Source of the DNA: Marinobacter sp. BW6
GTDB lineage: Bacteria > Pseudomonadota > Gammaproteobacteria > Pseudomonadales > Oleiphilaceae
Assembly (NCBI RefSeq): GCF_008107725.1
Contig: NZ_VIRN01000064.1
Location: 1,488,001 to 1,552,000, forward strand
Length of the DNA stretch: 64,000 bases
Direction: 5' to 3'
The position numbers were made by a program, and so were the translations under genes. The notes beneath the pieces are model-generated. The model was not told where the DNA came from and did no database searches. It worked only from the letters and a program-made list of their open reading frames with translations. This document shows, piece after piece, positions 20,684 to 30,953 of the stretch (position 1 is its first letter; every line of letters begins with the position of its first letter).

Positions 20684-20714
20684 TTGGATTACGACTTCGT
20701 CTAATCCAACCTAC
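20684..20714 (-). repeat. Family B REP-like repeat, inverted partner
   Basis: On the minus strand GTAGGTTGGATTAGACGAAG and so on: the stem is TTGGATTA/TAATCCAA, that is the C-G pair of the other copies has become T-A on both sides, preserving pairing. The remaining sequence of 20715-20791 shows nothing I can assign. Confidence 0.8.
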
Positions 20715-20791
20715 GAATGCTCAGCTTACTAACGCGCAGACGACTGTACCACTCGCCATGCACCAAGCCCCGGACGAATAGGAAACCAGAC

Positions 20792-22138
20792 TCAATAAAG
20801 CTCTGAACCCACGGGAACACCCCGCAGAGAATTGGCATAAGCCTCCACAATCTCCACGTCAATAAAGTGCCCAACAACCTCCGGATTCTCATGCCGAAAA
20901 TTCACAATTCGGTTGTTCTCGGTACGCCCCGCGTACTCGCCAGGGTCCTTCTTGGACAGACCGGTCACCAGAATCCGCTGGGTGCTGCCAACCATCTTGC
21001 GGCTGATGTCCATTACATTCTGATTCAGGCGATCCTGCAGAATGCTCAGGCGCTGTTTCTTGATGTCCATCGGCGTATCGTCCGGCAGGTCCGATGCAGG
21101 TGTTCCCGGACGGGCGCTATAGACGAAGCTGAAGGACATATCGAAGCCGATGTCGTTGATCAGCTTCATGGTGTCCTCGAAGTCCTTTTCGGTTTCACCA
21201 GGGAAACCGATGATGAAGTCGGACGAAAAGCTGATGTCCGGGCGGATCTTGCGAAGACGGCGTAGTTTGGATTTGTACTCCAGTGCCGTGTGGCCTCGCT
21301 TCATGGCGGCCAGGATCCGGTCCGAACCGCTCTGGACCGGCAGGTGCAGGTGGTTTACCAGCTCAGGAACCCGCTCGTACACATCAATCAGGGAATCGGA
21401 GAATTCTACCGGGTGCGACGTTGTGTAACGGATCCGGTCGATGCCGTCGATGGTCGCGATCAGTTCGATCAGCTCCGCCAGGTCCATGGTGTCGCCGTCG
21501 TGGGTTTCGCCCCGGTAAGCGTTCACGTTCTGGCCCAGGAGATTCACTTCACGAACACCCTGGCCCGCCAGGTGGGCCACTTCGGCAATCACGTCGTCGG
21601 CTGGTCGGCTGACTTCTTCCCCGCGGGTGTAGGGCACCACGCAGAAGGTGCAGTACTTGCTGCAGCCTTCCATGATCGAAACGAACGCCGAGGGGCCGTC
21701 TGCGCCAGGTTCGGGCAGGTTGTCGAATTTCTCGATTTCCGGGAAGCTGACATCCACAACACCAACGCCGTTACCCTTCGCCCGCACTTCGGTAATCATG
21801 TCCGGCAGGCGATGCAGGGTTTGCGGGCCAAAGACCATGTCGACGTAGGGCGCTCGGTCCAGGATGGCCTGGCCTTCCTGGGAGGCAACGCAACCGCCGA
21901 CGCCGATGATCATCTCGGGCTTTTTGCTTTTCAGCTTTTTCCAGCGGCCAAGCTGGTGAAATACCTTTTCCTGGGCTTTTTCCCGAATAGAGCAGGTGTT
22001 CAGCAGCAGGATGTCGGCGTCATCGGGTGAATCGGTCATTTCGACGGTTTCACCGGTCTTGAGCAGGTCTGCCATGCGGGCAGAGTCGTACTCGTTCATC
22101 TGACAGCCGTGGGTTTTGATGTACAGCTTTTTGGCCAT
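20792..22138 (-). CDS. miaB: tRNA-2-methylthio-N6-dimethylallyladenosine synthase MiaB
   Basis: Radical SAM methylthiotransferase acting on A37 of tRNAs reading UNN codons. About 448 residues: N-terminal UPF0004 domain with [11 protein letters not shown], radical SAM motif [16 protein letters not shown]-terminal TRAM domain. Start chosen at [12 protein letters not shown] (22138); an in-frame GTG three codons upstream is possible. Upstream of ybeZ in the same direction, with a 365-nt spacer holding A1 and the family B pair. Confidence 0.96.
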   Translation of the reverse strand: MAKKLYIKTHGCQMNEYDSARMADLLKTGETVEMTDSPDDADILLLNTCSIREKAQEKVFHQLGRWKKLKSKKPEMIIGVGGCVASQEGQAILDRAPYVDMVFGPQTLHRLPDMITEVRAKGNGVGVVDVSFPEIEKFDNLPEPGADGPSAFVSIMEGCSKYCTFCVVPYTRGEEVSRPADDVIAEVAHLAGQGVREVNLLGQNVNAYRGETHDGDTMDLAELIELIATIDGIDRIRYTTSHPVEFSDSLIDVYERVPELVNHLHLPVQSGSDRILAAMKRGHTALEYKSKLRRLRKIRPDISFSSDFIIGFPGETEKDFEDTMKLINDIGFDMSFSFVYSARPGTPASDLPDDTPMDIKKQRLSILQDRLNQNVMDISRKMVGSTQRILVTGLSKKDPGEYAGRTENNRIVNFRHENPEVVGHFIDVEIVEAYANSLRGVPVGSELY

Positions 22139-22324
22139 GGGTCTCACGTAATCTGATGGATGTTGCGCCGGGAACTGGATGTTTGAAACGAGGCGCCAGC
22201 AAAAAGGAACTGCGTATTATAACGGGGTGCTTAAACTTCAACCACCTTTGTCTCGGCTAGTTGCTAGTCCGCTTGTGGTATTATTTTTGGTTCTTTAAAT
22301 CGACAATCAAGCCCGAATACAATC

Positions 22325-23107
22325 ATGACCCCCGAACGCCTCGCCCGAATCAAACAAACCCTCAACACCCGGCAGCCGGATCTGAGCGTCCTCACCGACC
22401 AGGTGCACAAACCCCGGAATCTGTCGGCCATCATCCGCTCCTGCGACGCGTTTGGCCTTGCCAACATGCACGTGGTCTGGCCAAAGGAAGGCTTCCGGGC
22501 CTTTCGAAAAACTGCTGGTGGTAGCTACAACTGGGTCACCACCCACACCCACCGGAGCATGGACGAAGCGATCGAAAGTCTGAAAGGGCAGGGCCACAAG
22601 CTATACGCCGCCCAGCTTTCCGATCGGGCGATTGATTTCCGGGAGGCGGACTACACGGTGCCCTGTACGGTGATTATGGGGAACGAAGTGGACGGCGTCA
22701 GCGCCGATGCCGCGGCCCAGGCCGACGAGCACATCGTTATCCCGATGATGGGGATGGTGGAGTCGCTCAACGTCTCGTCCGCCTGCGCGATTATCCTGTC
22801 CGAAGCCCAGAGGCAAAGAAAACTGGCCGGCATGTTTGATCAGCGTCGTTTGCCGGATGACGAATACAACCGTCTGCTCTTCCGCTGGTGTCAGCCGACA
22901 GTCAAGCGCTACTGCGACGACCGCAATCTGCCATACCCGCCCATCGATCCTGAAACCGGCGAACTGATCGATGGGGTGGGTTGGATGCAGGAAGTCCGAA
23001 AGTTGCGGGCCAATCGCCCCCGGTGGGATGACCCGGGAAATGTCACTCCTCGCGAGCCTCAAGATACCGCTGAAGCTGCTCCCGCAAAGCCTTGGGAAGC
23101 CGGGTAA
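22325..23107 (+). CDS. trmH: tRNA (guanosine-18-2'-O)-methyltransferase TrmH
   Basis: SPOUT-fold 2'-O-methylation of G18 in the tRNA D-loop. 260 residues; characteristic N-terminus RQPDLSVLTDQVHKPRNLSA, then MGNEVDGVS and IPMMGMVESLNVSSACAI, the knotted SAM-binding motifs. C-terminal tail extends about 30 residues and is encoded over the antisense 3' end of yejK (65-bp overlap). Confidence 0.94.
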   Translation: MTPERLARIKQTLNTRQPDLSVLTDQVHKPRNLSAIIRSCDAFGLANMHVVWPKEGFRAFRKTAGGSYNWVTTHTHRSMDEAIESLKGQGHKLYAAQLSDRAIDFREADYTVPCTVIMGNEVDGVSADAAAQADEHIVIPMMGMVESLNVSSACAIILSEAQRQRKLAGMFDQRRLPDDEYNRLLFRWCQPTVKRYCDDRNLPYPPIDPETGELIDGVGWMQEVRKLRANRPRWDDPGNVTPREPQDTAEAAPAKPWEAG

Positions 23108-24059
23108 TCGTCAACGCATCTTTGTCACGGTCATAGTAGACCGCCTGATTCACCAGGTCGGATGAAAAAGACACACTCATGCCGCCTCCAGAGCCTGCAA
23201 TACGCACCAGCTTCTTCACCTTGCGGTGATCCGGGTGGAGCACGCCGCTTTCGGGCAGTTCGGCGGCTTTCGAGGCGAATTCCTTGAAGCGTTGCGGCTC
23301 GCTTTCGTCCAGGTAGCCGGACAGTGCCTCGATTTCGACTGGCTCCCCCAGGGCGTGCTGCTCCTTACAGAATTCATAAGCCTTATTGCGAACCTCGCCG
23401 GCTTTCTCTGGCTCCGAGGACTTTGCGAAGGCCTCAACCGCATCCAGGAAGGTCATGGTTTCCTTTTCCACATCGACCTGATTGTTAAAGCCACACAGTC
23501 GAATGAACAGCTCTCCGGGTTCACCGCTGCCACGGCCGTGAACCAGGGTCAGGTAGTTTTCAGCCGCGTTGTTGCTGCGCCAGTCGTCCAACTCAATTCG
23601 AACGGCCAGATTCAGACGGGAAAGGCTGAGGACGTCGGTCGCATCCAGTGACTGGTTGCCATCGAAACGCATGGCGCTGTCGGTTTCCAGAATAAACAGG
23701 TAAACCACCTCGGCGTCTGCCAGGGCATCATGGACAATCATCAGATGGCCATCGAATTCTTCCTGGCTGCCCGTGAGCAGTTCCTGCCACTGTCCGAACA
23801 GGCGGTCGGTCATGGCGCTAAAGGTTTGCTTGTCTTCCAGATAGTCCTTCAGCCAGGCGCTGAACGGGCACTCGCCCAAGTCCTCGGAGAACCGGCCGTA
23901 TTTCTTGCCGGGTTTGCTATTGAAAAGCCGCTTCATTTGCTTGTGCAGCCCTTCGTAATCGCCACCGGGCTCCTGCAGGGCCTCACCGGTCACGAGGCGG
24001 GCAGGCTGGCCCGGCTGGTACTGGCTGGCGAAGGCAGTGCGGAGGTGTTTGATGGCCAT
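23043..24059 (-). CDS. yejK: Nucleoid-associated protein YejK/NdpA
   Basis: 338 residues of the 37-kDa nucleoid-associated family: FNSKPGKKYGRFSEDLGECP, DWRSNNAAENYLTLVHGRGSG and DREKDAL-like C-terminal region. Role in nucleoid is poorly defined. The last 21 codons overlap trmH on the other strand. Confidence 0.88.
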   Translation of the reverse strand: MAIKHLRTAFASQYQPGQPARLVTGEALQEPGGDYEGLHKQMKRLFNSKPGKKYGRFSEDLGECPFSAWLKDYLEDKQTFSAMTDRLFGQWQELLTGSQEEFDGHLMIVHDALADAEVVYLFILETDSAMRFDGNQSLDATDVLSLSRLNLAVRIELDDWRSNNAAENYLTLVHGRGSGEPGELFIRLCGFNNQVDVEKETMTFLDAVEAFAKSSEPEKAGEVRNKAYEFCKEQHALGEPVEIEALSGYLDESEPQRFKEFASKAAELPESGVLHPDHRKVKKLVRIAGSGGGMSVSFSSDLVNQAVYYDRDKDALTITRLPKALREQLQRYLEAREE

Positions 24060-24166
24060 TTTTGGCTCCTGTTCGTTGTTTCGGTTGACTCAGAGAGGCG
24101 GGATTCTGCCACGATTTGGTGGCGGATTCATTGGTAGCCTGAAGGTTTGCGGGAGGGCCGCAGGGC

Positions 24167-24240
24167 AGGTCATTCTTTTTCTTACGAAAAAACAACTCGC
24201 TTCGCTCAGACATTTTTTTCTCCAGAAAAAGACCTACCTA
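24167..24240 (-). repeat. Family C element C1
   Basis: Arms TCTTTTTCT (24174-24182) and AGAAAAAGA (24224-24232), with further pairing of AGGT/ACCT across a small bulge. The core contains GAAAAAA ... TTTTTTC around CAACTCGCTTCGCTCAGACA. Opposite orientation to C2. Spurious short peptides beginning MSERSEL arise from this core. Confidence 0.8.
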
Positions 24241-24340
24241 CCCCACGTCCACGGGCCTTTAAGCGGTCCGCCCAACGCAGTAGTCGAATCTTTCTCCGCA
24301 TTTTTGCTTTGAGAATTGGCAACAGAGTATGCCGGCGGTG

Positions 24341-24422
24341 GGGTGGGGGTATCTTTTTCTGCCGGGAAAAGATGTCTGAGCGAAGCGAGTTGCTTTTCAC
24401 AAAGAAAAAGATACCCCCACCC
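24341..24422 (+). repeat. Family C element C2
   Basis: 20-bp perfect arms (24341-24360 and 24403-24422, GGGTGGGGGTATCTTTTTCT) enclose a 42-nt core: GAAAAG, TGTCTGAGCGAAGCGAGTTG, CTTTTC. The inner stem GAAAAG/CTTTTC corresponds to GAAAAAA/TTTTTTC in C1. The 424-nt gap 24060-24483 contains C1, C2 and no convincing gene. Confidence 0.85.
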
Positions 24423-24483
24423 CGGCGCCAGCCACGAAAGTAGCCAGCCACCGAAGTAGGGATATCTCCAGTCAGTTCAAAGC

Positions 24484-26142
24484 TTAGACCCGCTTACTGC
24501 GAATCAACTCCTGAACAAGCTTGCTTACAGCCTCAGGAATCTCCTGCTCGCTGTCGGCGGTTGCCGCTGCGTTGGCGATGTCAGTGCCGAGGTTAACGGC
24601 AATGGCTACCAATCCGTGGGAAGTCAGAAGCTGGGCAACGCGGCGGCGTTCGTCGGCATCGCCAGCGTTTTCTTCGGTGACCACAACCGCGGTTTTGCCC
24701 TGATCGAACAGGGCACGCTCAACAGCGAGTGCCAGTGCCGGCGCCTGTTTGCCGTTGCAGGCAATGATGGCCGGCTTCTGGGCCAGACGGCGTTCGCGTT
24801 CCTCGACCGAAACGGGGTCGAGAGATTCGCCGGAATCGGCCAAGCCAGCCACCATGCCGGCACCGATGGTGACGTTGGAAAGCCGGTCGATCACGATGAA
24901 GCTGCCAGTGGCGTGGTTGCGCTGGTAGGCGTCAAATGCGATCGGCTGGTTCAGGGTCAGCTCACACAGGCCAATTTCGTTCAGCTGGAGCTGGCTTGGG
25001 TTGGCCTGCTGTTCCAGGGTGTTTACGTCAGTCTGGTGGTGGATCTTTTTCACCGAACCGGAGGTAAAGGTTGGTCCCAGCTTGATATCGTAAAGACGGC
25101 CCGTTTCCAGTGGCGCATCGGTCATCCAGACGATATTTGCGTTGAAGCGGTTGCCCACTTCCGGTTCATCTTCCACTTTTACCAGCATGTCGCCGCGGCT
25201 GATGTCGATTTCGTCGGTCAAAGTGAGCGTAACCGCCTGGTCGATGTAGGCCTCTTCCAGATTGCCATCGAAAGTGACGACTTCTTTGACCGTGCTGGTC
25301 CGGCGTGAGGGCAGGGCCATTACCTGTTCACCCGGGCGGATGACGCCCGAAGCAATGGTGCCGCAGAAGCCCCGGAAATTGAGGTTCGGGCGGGTAACGT
25401 ACTGAACCGGGAAACGGAAATGCTCCAGGTTCTTGTCCCGGCCCACTTCCACGGTTTCCAGGATCTCCATCAGCGGCTGACCGGTAAACCAGGGTGTGTT
25501 CTCGCTCTTGTTCACCACGTTGTCGCCTTCCAGGGCGGACAGCGGCACAAAACGAATATCCTTCAGCCCCAGCTTGGCGGCGAACGCCAGGTAATCGTCT
25601 TTGATTTCGTTGAAGCGTTCTTCGCTGAAATCCACCAGATCCATCTTGTTCACCGCCACGACAATATGGCGGATGCCAAGAAGAGAAGCGATGTACGAGT
25701 GCCGACGGGTCTGGGTGAGCACGCCGTGGCGGGCGTCGATCATCAGGATCGCTACTTGGGCGGTGGATGCGCCGGTGGCCATGTTTCGGGTGTACTGTTC
25801 ATGGCCTGGGGTGTCGGCAATGATGAACTTGCGCTTGTCGGTGGAGAAATACCGATAGGCCACATCAATCGTGATGCCCTGTTCCCGCTCCGCCTGCAGG
25901 CCGTCCACCAGTAGGGCGAGATCAAGCTTCTCGCCGGTGGTGCCCATCTTGGCGCTGTCGGTTTTCAGACTGGCCATATGATCTTCGTAGATCATTTTGG
26001 TGTCATGGAGCAGCCGGCCGATCAGGGTGCTCTTGCCGTCGTCCACGCTTCCGCAGGTGAGCAGGCGCAGGAGTTCCTTGTTTTCGTGTTGCTTCAGGTA
26101 GGCCTGAATATCTTCTGCAATGAGATCAGACTGGTGTGACAT
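24484..26142 (-). CDS. cysN: Sulfate adenylyltransferase subunit 1 CysN with degenerate APS-kinase-like tail
   Basis: GTPase subunit of ATP sulfurylase, activating sulfate to APS. 552 residues. GTPase motifs: [17 protein letters not shown] (G1), [11 protein letters not shown] (G3), NKMD (G4). E. coli CysN is about 475 residues; the extra C-terminal 90 residues (from about [18 protein letters not shown]) look like the beginning of a CysC kinase domain but the P-loop GxxGxGKS is replaced by [10 protein letters not shown] and the rest is cut short. Directly downstream of cysD (1 nt). Confidence 0.93.
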   Translation of the reverse strand: MSHQSDLIAEDIQAYLKQHENKELLRLLTCGSVDDGKSTLIGRLLHDTKMIYEDHMASLKTDSAKMGTTGEKLDLALLVDGLQAEREQGITIDVAYRYFSTDKRKFIIADTPGHEQYTRNMATGASTAQVAILMIDARHGVLTQTRRHSYIASLLGIRHIVVAVNKMDLVDFSEERFNEIKDDYLAFAAKLGLKDIRFVPLSALEGDNVVNKSENTPWFTGQPLMEILETVEVGRDKNLEHFRFPVQYVTRPNLNFRGFCGTIASGVIRPGEQVMALPSRRTSTVKEVVTFDGNLEEAYIDQAVTLTLTDEIDISRGDMLVKVEDEPEVGNRFNANIVWMTDAPLETGRLYDIKLGPTFTSGSVKKIHHQTDVNTLEQQANPSQLQLNEIGLCELTLNQPIAFDAYQRNHATGSFIVIDRLSNVTIGAGMVAGLADSGESLDPVSVEERERRLAQKPAIIACNGKQAPALALAVERALFDQGKTAVVVTEENAGDADERRRVAQLLTSHGLVAIAVNLGTDIANAAATADSEQEIPEAVSKLVQELIRSKRV

Positions 26143-26143
26143 C

Positions 26144-27052
26144 TTAGAAATACCCTTCCCGCTTTTTCTGTTCCATGGAGCCGGCTGAATCGTGATCGAT
26201 TACCCGACCCTGGCGCTCGGAGCTCTTGGCCAGCAGCATTTCCTGGATAATGTCCGGAAGTGTGTTGGCTTCGGACTCGATGGCGCCCGTCAGCGGGTAG
26301 CAGCCAAGGGTCCGGAAGCGGACCGATTTCATCATCGGTTTCTCGCCTTCCTTCAGTGGCATGCGGTCGTCGTCCACCATGATCAGCGTGCCATCGCGCT
26401 CAACGACCGGGCGCTCGGCGGCGTAGTAGAGCGGAACGATGTCGATGTTTTCAAGGTAGATGTATTGCCAGATATCCAGTTCCGTCCAGTTGGACAGCGG
26501 AAATACCCGGATACTCTCGCCCTTGTTGATCTTGCCGTTGTAGATATTCCACAGCTCGGGCCGCTGGTTCTTGGGATCCCAGCGGTGGTATTCATCCCGG
26601 AACGAATACACGCGCTCCTTGGCGCGGGATTTTTCCTCGTCACGGCGGGCGCCGCCGAACGCCGCATCGAACTTGTACTTGTCCAGTGCCTGTTTCAGGG
26701 CCTGGGTTTTCATAACATCGGTATGTTTCGCACTACCGTGAGTAAACGGTCCGATTCCCTGATCCACGCCTTCCTGATTGGTGTGCACAAGCAGGTCGAG
26801 GCCAAACTTTTCAGCGACATTGTCCCTGAACTTGATCATGTCCCGGAATTTCCAGGTGGTATCAATATGCATCAACGGGAAGGGCGGTTTGCCCGGGTAA
26901 AAGGCCTTCAGGGCCAGATGGAGCATTACCGCGGAATCCTTGCCGATGGAGTACAGCATTACCGGATTGTCGAACTCGGCTGCCACTTCCCGGATGATGT
27001 GGATGCTTTCCGCTTCCAGCTGTTTCAGGTGCGTGAGGTTGTATGTGGTCAT
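26144..27052 (-). CDS. cysD: Sulfate adenylyltransferase subunit 2 CysD
   Basis: Catalytic PP-loop subunit of ATP sulfurylase. 302 residues; [18 protein letters not shown] is the PP-loop, and [14 protein letters not shown] is typical. First gene of cysDN. The 160-nt region upstream should hold the promoter; I see no clear CysB-type site by eye. Confidence 0.97.
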   Translation of the reverse strand: MTTYNLTHLKQLEAESIHIIREVAAEFDNPVMLYSIGKDSAVMLHLALKAFYPGKPPFPLMHIDTTWKFRDMIKFRDNVAEKFGLDLLVHTNQEGVDQGIGPFTHGSAKHTDVMKTQALKQALDKYKFDAAFGGARRDEEKSRAKERVYSFRDEYHRWDPKNQRPELWNIYNGKINKGESIRVFPLSNWTELDIWQYIYLENIDIVPLYYAAERPVVERDGTLIMVDDDRMPLKEGEKPMMKSVRFRTLGCYPLTGAIESEANTLPDIIQEMLLAKSSERQGRVIDHDSAGSMEQKKREGYF

Positions 27053-27212
27053 GATAATCCGTTGCCGCCGTGCGGGCCGTTTTGGCTATGCGAATGAATA
27101 CGGCAACTATACCAGAGGGGGGAAGGGCATAAGAAGACGGCCAACTAGACATTGGCGTTATAACAATATAGCAGCGGCGGGCTCTGGACGTCGGGAAACC
27201 GGAGGTTGAGGA

Positions 27213-27623
27213 TCAGGCTGTATTGCGGGAGTCTGCCAGCAACTTGGCGACGTAACGATCGACGTAGTCGAAGCCGTTGCCCTCAAACTCTGCGAACTGA
27301 ATGCCGAGCTGAAATTCATCCCGTGCAATACGGCGCATGTGAACAATATTGCCGTCGGCAATGATAGAGACAGGCTGCGTTGCAACGACTGGTACGGCGA
27401 AGCGCGTTTTTACGGCAATCCAGTTGCCGGGAGCCGGTGCTTTTTGCTCGGGTATGAGTTGTTTCACCGTCTCCCGATTGCAGGAAATCATTACCCCGGT
27501 GCGGGAGAGATTGGACACCGAACAGGTCAGGCAGCAACCGTCCGGTTTCTCAATGGTAATGTCGGTGGCTACGTCCACCCGCTGTTGGTTGCGCAAATTC
27601 AGTTTGGCGGCGACAGGTTTCAT
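27213..27623 (-). CDS. PilZ-domain protein
   Basis: About 136 residues. The c-di-GMP-binding signatures are RNQQR (RxxxR) near the N-terminus and NLSRTG (D/NxSxxG) about 25 residues later, followed by a beta-barrel-like region. Start MKPVAAKLNLRNQQ at 27623 has GAAGAG upstream; longer in-frame starts at 27671 and 27692 are possible. Single-domain PilZ proteins usually modulate motility or exopolysaccharide; no partner is next to it. Confidence 0.82.
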   Translation of the reverse strand: MKPVAAKLNLRNQQRVDVATDITIEKPDGCCLTCSVSNLSRTGVMISCNRETVKQLIPEQKAPAPGNWIAVKTRFAVPVVATQPVSIIADGNIVHMRRIARDEFQLGIQFAEFEGNGFDYVDRYVAKLLADSRNTA

Positions 27624-27791
27624 GTTGACTCTTCTGGCGTGTCCGGTTGCAAATGAGGCTGCCTTTCCCATAAATCCCTTCCAGAAAAACACTTAAAAGC
27701 TTGATAAGCGCATGAAAGTGTAGTTGTTTACTTTGTGATCAGCAAGAAGCCTGCCGCCTATAGTGGCAGATTTATTAAATCTTTCTGAACA

Positions 27792-27814
27792 AGACGTCAC
27801 AAATTTTGACGTCT
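27792..27814. promoter_or_regulatory. 8-7-8 inverted repeat in the PilZ/rimO divergent region
   Basis: AGACGTCA, seven bases, TGACGTCT: a perfect dyad of the size bound by dimeric regulators. It lies in the roughly 310-nt divergent region between the PilZ gene and rimO. No T-run, so not a terminator. The regulator is not identifiable. The rest of the region has a TAAAAT -10-like hexamer at 27877 facing rimO. Confidence 0.4.
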
Positions 27815-27937
27815 GTCAGATTATGTCGCTGGGTTTACCGGTCCTACTTTTGCTGCAAGGGGTCCCGTCGCTGGTGTAAAATGCGCGCTTAACTCATTTG
27901 TGGGCTCGTGCTGAGCTCCGGGAATTCCAAGCCTTCT

Positions 27938-29284
27938 ATGACAGATAACACTCAGAACCCCGTCGCTTCCGGTAACGGCAAAGTCGGTTTCATCAGCCTT
28001 GGCTGCCCCAAGGCTCTCGTAGACTCCGAGCGAATCCTCACCCAATTGAGGCAGGACGGTTACGATGTTGTCCCCACCTATGACGACGCTGATATCGTTG
28101 TGGTCAACACCTGCGGCTTTATCGATGCCGCCAAACAGGAGTCCCTGGACGCCATTGGTGAGGCCATCAGCGAAAACGGCAAGGTGATTGTCACCGGATG
28201 CATGGGGGTGGAAGCCGACAAAATTCGCGACACCCACCCTGGTGTCCTCGCGGTTTCCGGCCCTCACGCCTATGAAGAGGTAGTCGGCGCGGTTCACCAG
28301 TTCGTTCCCCAGAAGAAGCAGCACGACCCGTTTACCGATCTGGTTCCGCCCCAGGGCATCAAACTGACGCCTCGGCATTATGCGTACCTTAAAATCTCCG
28401 AGGGCTGTAACCATCGTTGCACCTTCTGCATCATCCCCTCCATGCGCGGTGATCTGGTCAGTCGGCCCATCGGCGATGTGATGGACGAAGCCCAGCGCCT
28501 GGTGGATGCCGGAGTGAAGGAGCTGTTGGTGATCTCCCAGGACACCTCCGCCTACGGCGTTGACACCAAATACCGCACCGGCTTCTGGCAGGGGCGGCCG
28601 TTAAAGACCAAGATGCAGTCGCTGTGCGAAGCGCTCGGAGAAATGGGCGTGTGGGTGCGTTTGCACTACGTTTACCCGTATCCCCATGTGGACGACATTA
28701 TTCCCCTGATGGCCGAAGGCAAGATCCTGCCGTACCTGGACATCCCGTTCCAGCACGCCAGCCCGAAAGTGCTCAAGGCCATGAAGCGCCCGGCCCACGA
28801 CAGCAAAACTCTGGACCGTATCCGCAAGTGGCGGGAAATTTGCCCCGAGCTGACCATCCGCTCCACCTTTATCGTCGGTTTCCCCGGTGAAACCGAAGAA
28901 GACTTCCAATACCTGCTGGACTGGCTCGACGAGGCTCAATTGGATCGTGTGGGCGCGTTCAAGTACAGCCCGGTAGAAGGAGCCAAGGCGAATGAACTGG
29001 AAGGTGCCGTTCCCGAGGAAGTCAAAGAAGAGCGTCTGGCCCGTTTCATGGAAAAACAGGCAAAGATCTCCGCTGCCCGGTTGCAGGCCAAAATCGGCCA
29101 GACGATTGACGTGCTGATTGACGAGGTCGACGAGGAAGGCGCCATCGGCCGCTCCAAGGCAGACGCGCCGGAGATCGACGGTATGGTTTACCTTAACGAC
29201 GAGACCGACCTTGTTCCGGGTGAGATTGTTCAGGCGGTTGTTGAGCATGCCGATGAGCATGACCTGTGGGCCCGTTTGGTCTGA
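27938..29284 (+). CDS. rimO: Ribosomal protein S12 methylthiotransferase RimO
   Basis: Radical SAM enzyme adding a methylthio group to an Asp of S12. About 448 residues: [18 protein letters not shown] in the UPF0004 domain, [18 protein letters not shown] as the radical SAM motif, C-terminal TRAM domain. The ATG at 27938 gives the usual short leader; an in-frame upstream start at 27908 is less likely. Confidence 0.95.
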   Translation: MTDNTQNPVASGNGKVGFISLGCPKALVDSERILTQLRQDGYDVVPTYDDADIVVVNTCGFIDAAKQESLDAIGEAISENGKVIVTGCMGVEADKIRDTHPGVLAVSGPHAYEEVVGAVHQFVPQKKQHDPFTDLVPPQGIKLTPRHYAYLKISEGCNHRCTFCIIPSMRGDLVSRPIGDVMDEAQRLVDAGVKELLVISQDTSAYGVDTKYRTGFWQGRPLKTKMQSLCEALGEMGVWVRLHYVYPYPHVDDIIPLMAEGKILPYLDIPFQHASPKVLKAMKRPAHDSKTLDRIRKWREICPELTIRSTFIVGFPGETEEDFQYLLDWLDEAQLDRVGAFKYSPVEGAKANELEGAVPEEVKEERLARFMEKQAKISAARLQAKIGQTIDVLIDEVDEEGAIGRSKADAPEIDGMVYLNDETDLVPGEIVQAVVEHADEHDLWARLV

Positions 29285-29318
29285 GCTACCAAGCGTTATC
29301 GCAAGGATCCATGGTCTT

Positions 29319-29416
29319 GGCGGGCAGCTTCTCCCAAAAATGTCGGCGGCCATGGATGGCCGACGCCAAGCGCACATGGATGTGCTCGTAGCGGTTTTTG
29401 GGAGAAGCTGCCCGCC
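29319..29416 (+). repeat. Family A element A2
   Basis: 22-bp perfect arms (29319-29340, 29395-29416) around a 54-nt core (29341-29394). The core is identical, in inverse orientation, to that of A4 at 59770-59823. Hairpins GGCCATGGATGGCC and GCACATGGATGTGC show AUGGA loops on the plus strand. Located between convergent rimO and gatB. Confidence 0.92.
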
Positions 29417-29419
29417 GAG

Positions 29420-29441
29420 GCCTTCCCCCGAGTGGGAAGGC
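29420..29441. terminator. Possible convergent terminator hairpin
   Basis: GCCTTCCC, 6-nt loop, GGGAAGGC, four bases beyond element A2 and before the gatB stop. No T-run on either strand, so terminator function is uncertain. Confidence 0.4.
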
Positions 29442-29480
29442 TAGGGCCGCAACTAAAAGCCACGACCCAAAGCCAGCAGA

Positions 29481-30932
29481 TTAGCCCCCAAGTTTGCGAA
29501 CAAGAATCTCGTTGAAAAGCTTGGGATTTCCCTGACCCTTCGACGCCTTCATTAGAGGCCCCATGAAGCCGCCAAGCATCTTCTTGCGCTTTTTCGGATC
29601 CTCTTCATTCTGGTACTGGGTCACCTGATCCGGCATGCCGGCCAGAACCTCGTCCACCATCGCCTCCAGGGCGCCGGTATCAGACACCTGCTTCAGACCC
29701 TTGGCGTCGATAATCGCGTCCACACTGTCGTTTTCACCTGACCAAAGCGCCTCGAACACCTTCTTGGCTCCGGCAGACGAAATCGTGTTATCGGCAATCC
29801 GTACGACCAGGTCGCCCAGCTGGGCTCCCGAAATTGGCGACTCAGCAACGGTCTTCTCTTCTGCGTTGAGCCGTGCAGAAAATTCACCCTGAACCCAGTT
29901 GGACGCCAGCTTGGCGTCTTTGCCGCGCTTAGCGGCAGCTTCAAAGAAGGCTGCCAGTCTGGAATCACCGGCCAGCAATCCGGCGTCGTAGTCGTTCAGG
30001 CCGTACTGGTCCATAAAGCGGGCTTTGCGGGCGTCCGGCAGTTCCGGAAGGCTGTTGCGGGCTTCCTCTATAAAGGAATCATCGATTTCCACCGGCAACA
30101 GGTCCGGGCAGGGGAAGTAGCGGTAGTCGTTGGCTTCTTCCTTGGTGCGCATGGAACGGGATTCGTCGCGGTCGCCGTTGTACAGGCGGGTTTCCTGAAC
30201 AATGGTGCCGCCATCCTCCAGAATGTCCATCTGCCGTTCGACTTCGTGGGCGATGGCCTGTTCCATGAACCGGAACGAGTTCAGGTTCTTGGTTTCGGTA
30301 CGTGTGCCCAGAGTGTCGGAGCCCTTTGGCTTCAATGAAATATTAACGTCGAAACGCATAGAGCCTTGGGACATGTCACCGTCACAGATGCCCAGGGAGG
30401 TCACAATGCCGTGAAGCTTCTTCGCGAACGCCACCGCTTCTTCCGCGTTGTTCATGTCGGGCTCGGTGACCACTTCGATCAGCGGTGTGCCCGCCCGGTT
30501 GAGGTCCACGCCTGTCATGCCATGGAAATCCTCGTGCAGGGATTTGCCGGCATCTTCTTCCAGGTGGGCGTGATGGATGCGCACACGCTTGGTTTCACCG
30601 CTCGGCAGATCGATATCGACATAACCGGGGCCGACAATAGGACGCTCCAGTTGTGTGGTCTGGTAGCCCTTGGGCAGATCCGGGTAGAAATAGTTCTTCC
30701 GCTCGAACACCGAGCGGCGCTCGATCTCGGCATTCACTGCCAGACCAAACATGACCGCATAGCGGAAAGCTTGCTCGTTGGGCACCGGCAGGGTGCCAGG
30801 CATGGCCAGGTCAACGGCGTTGGCCTGCGTATTGGGCTCTGCGCCGTAAGCGGTGCTGGAGCCTGAAAAAATCTTGGTCTTGGTGGCGAGCTGAACGTGA
30901 ATTTCCAGCCCGATCACAATGTCCCACTGCAT
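29481..30932 (-). CDS. gatB: Asp/Glu-tRNA amidotransferase subunit B GatB
   Basis: Subunit of the GatCAB amidotransferase that converts Glu-tRNA-Gln or Asp-tRNA-Asn to the amidated form. 483 residues; N-terminus [30 protein letters not shown], and a C-terminal YqeY-like domain ending [16 protein letters not shown]. Third gene of gatC-gatA-gatB. Confidence 0.97.
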   Translation of the reverse strand: MQWDIVIGLEIHVQLATKTKIFSGSSTAYGAEPNTQANAVDLAMPGTLPVPNEQAFRYAVMFGLAVNAEIERRSVFERKNYFYPDLPKGYQTTQLERPIVGPGYVDIDLPSGETKRVRIHHAHLEEDAGKSLHEDFHGMTGVDLNRAGTPLIEVVTEPDMNNAEEAVAFAKKLHGIVTSLGICDGDMSQGSMRFDVNISLKPKGSDTLGTRTETKNLNSFRFMEQAIAHEVERQMDILEDGGTIVQETRLYNGDRDESRSMRTKEEANDYRYFPCPDLLPVEIDDSFIEEARNSLPELPDARKARFMDQYGLNDYDAGLLAGDSRLAAFFEAAAKRGKDAKLASNWVQGEFSARLNAEEKTVAESPISGAQLGDLVVRIADNTISSAGAKKVFEALWSGENDSVDAIIDAKGLKQVSDTGALEAMVDEVLAGMPDQVTQYQNEEDPKKRKKMLGGFMGPLMKASKGQGNPKLFNEILVRKLGG

Positions 30933-30953
30933 AGTCTTTCTCCTGTCCCGGGC

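Noticed and set aside
24147..24443. Short frames on both strands in the yejK-cysN gap (peptides with MSERSEL)
   Set aside because: They are generated by the family C palindromes and by low-complexity sequence; no ribosome binding site and no domain.
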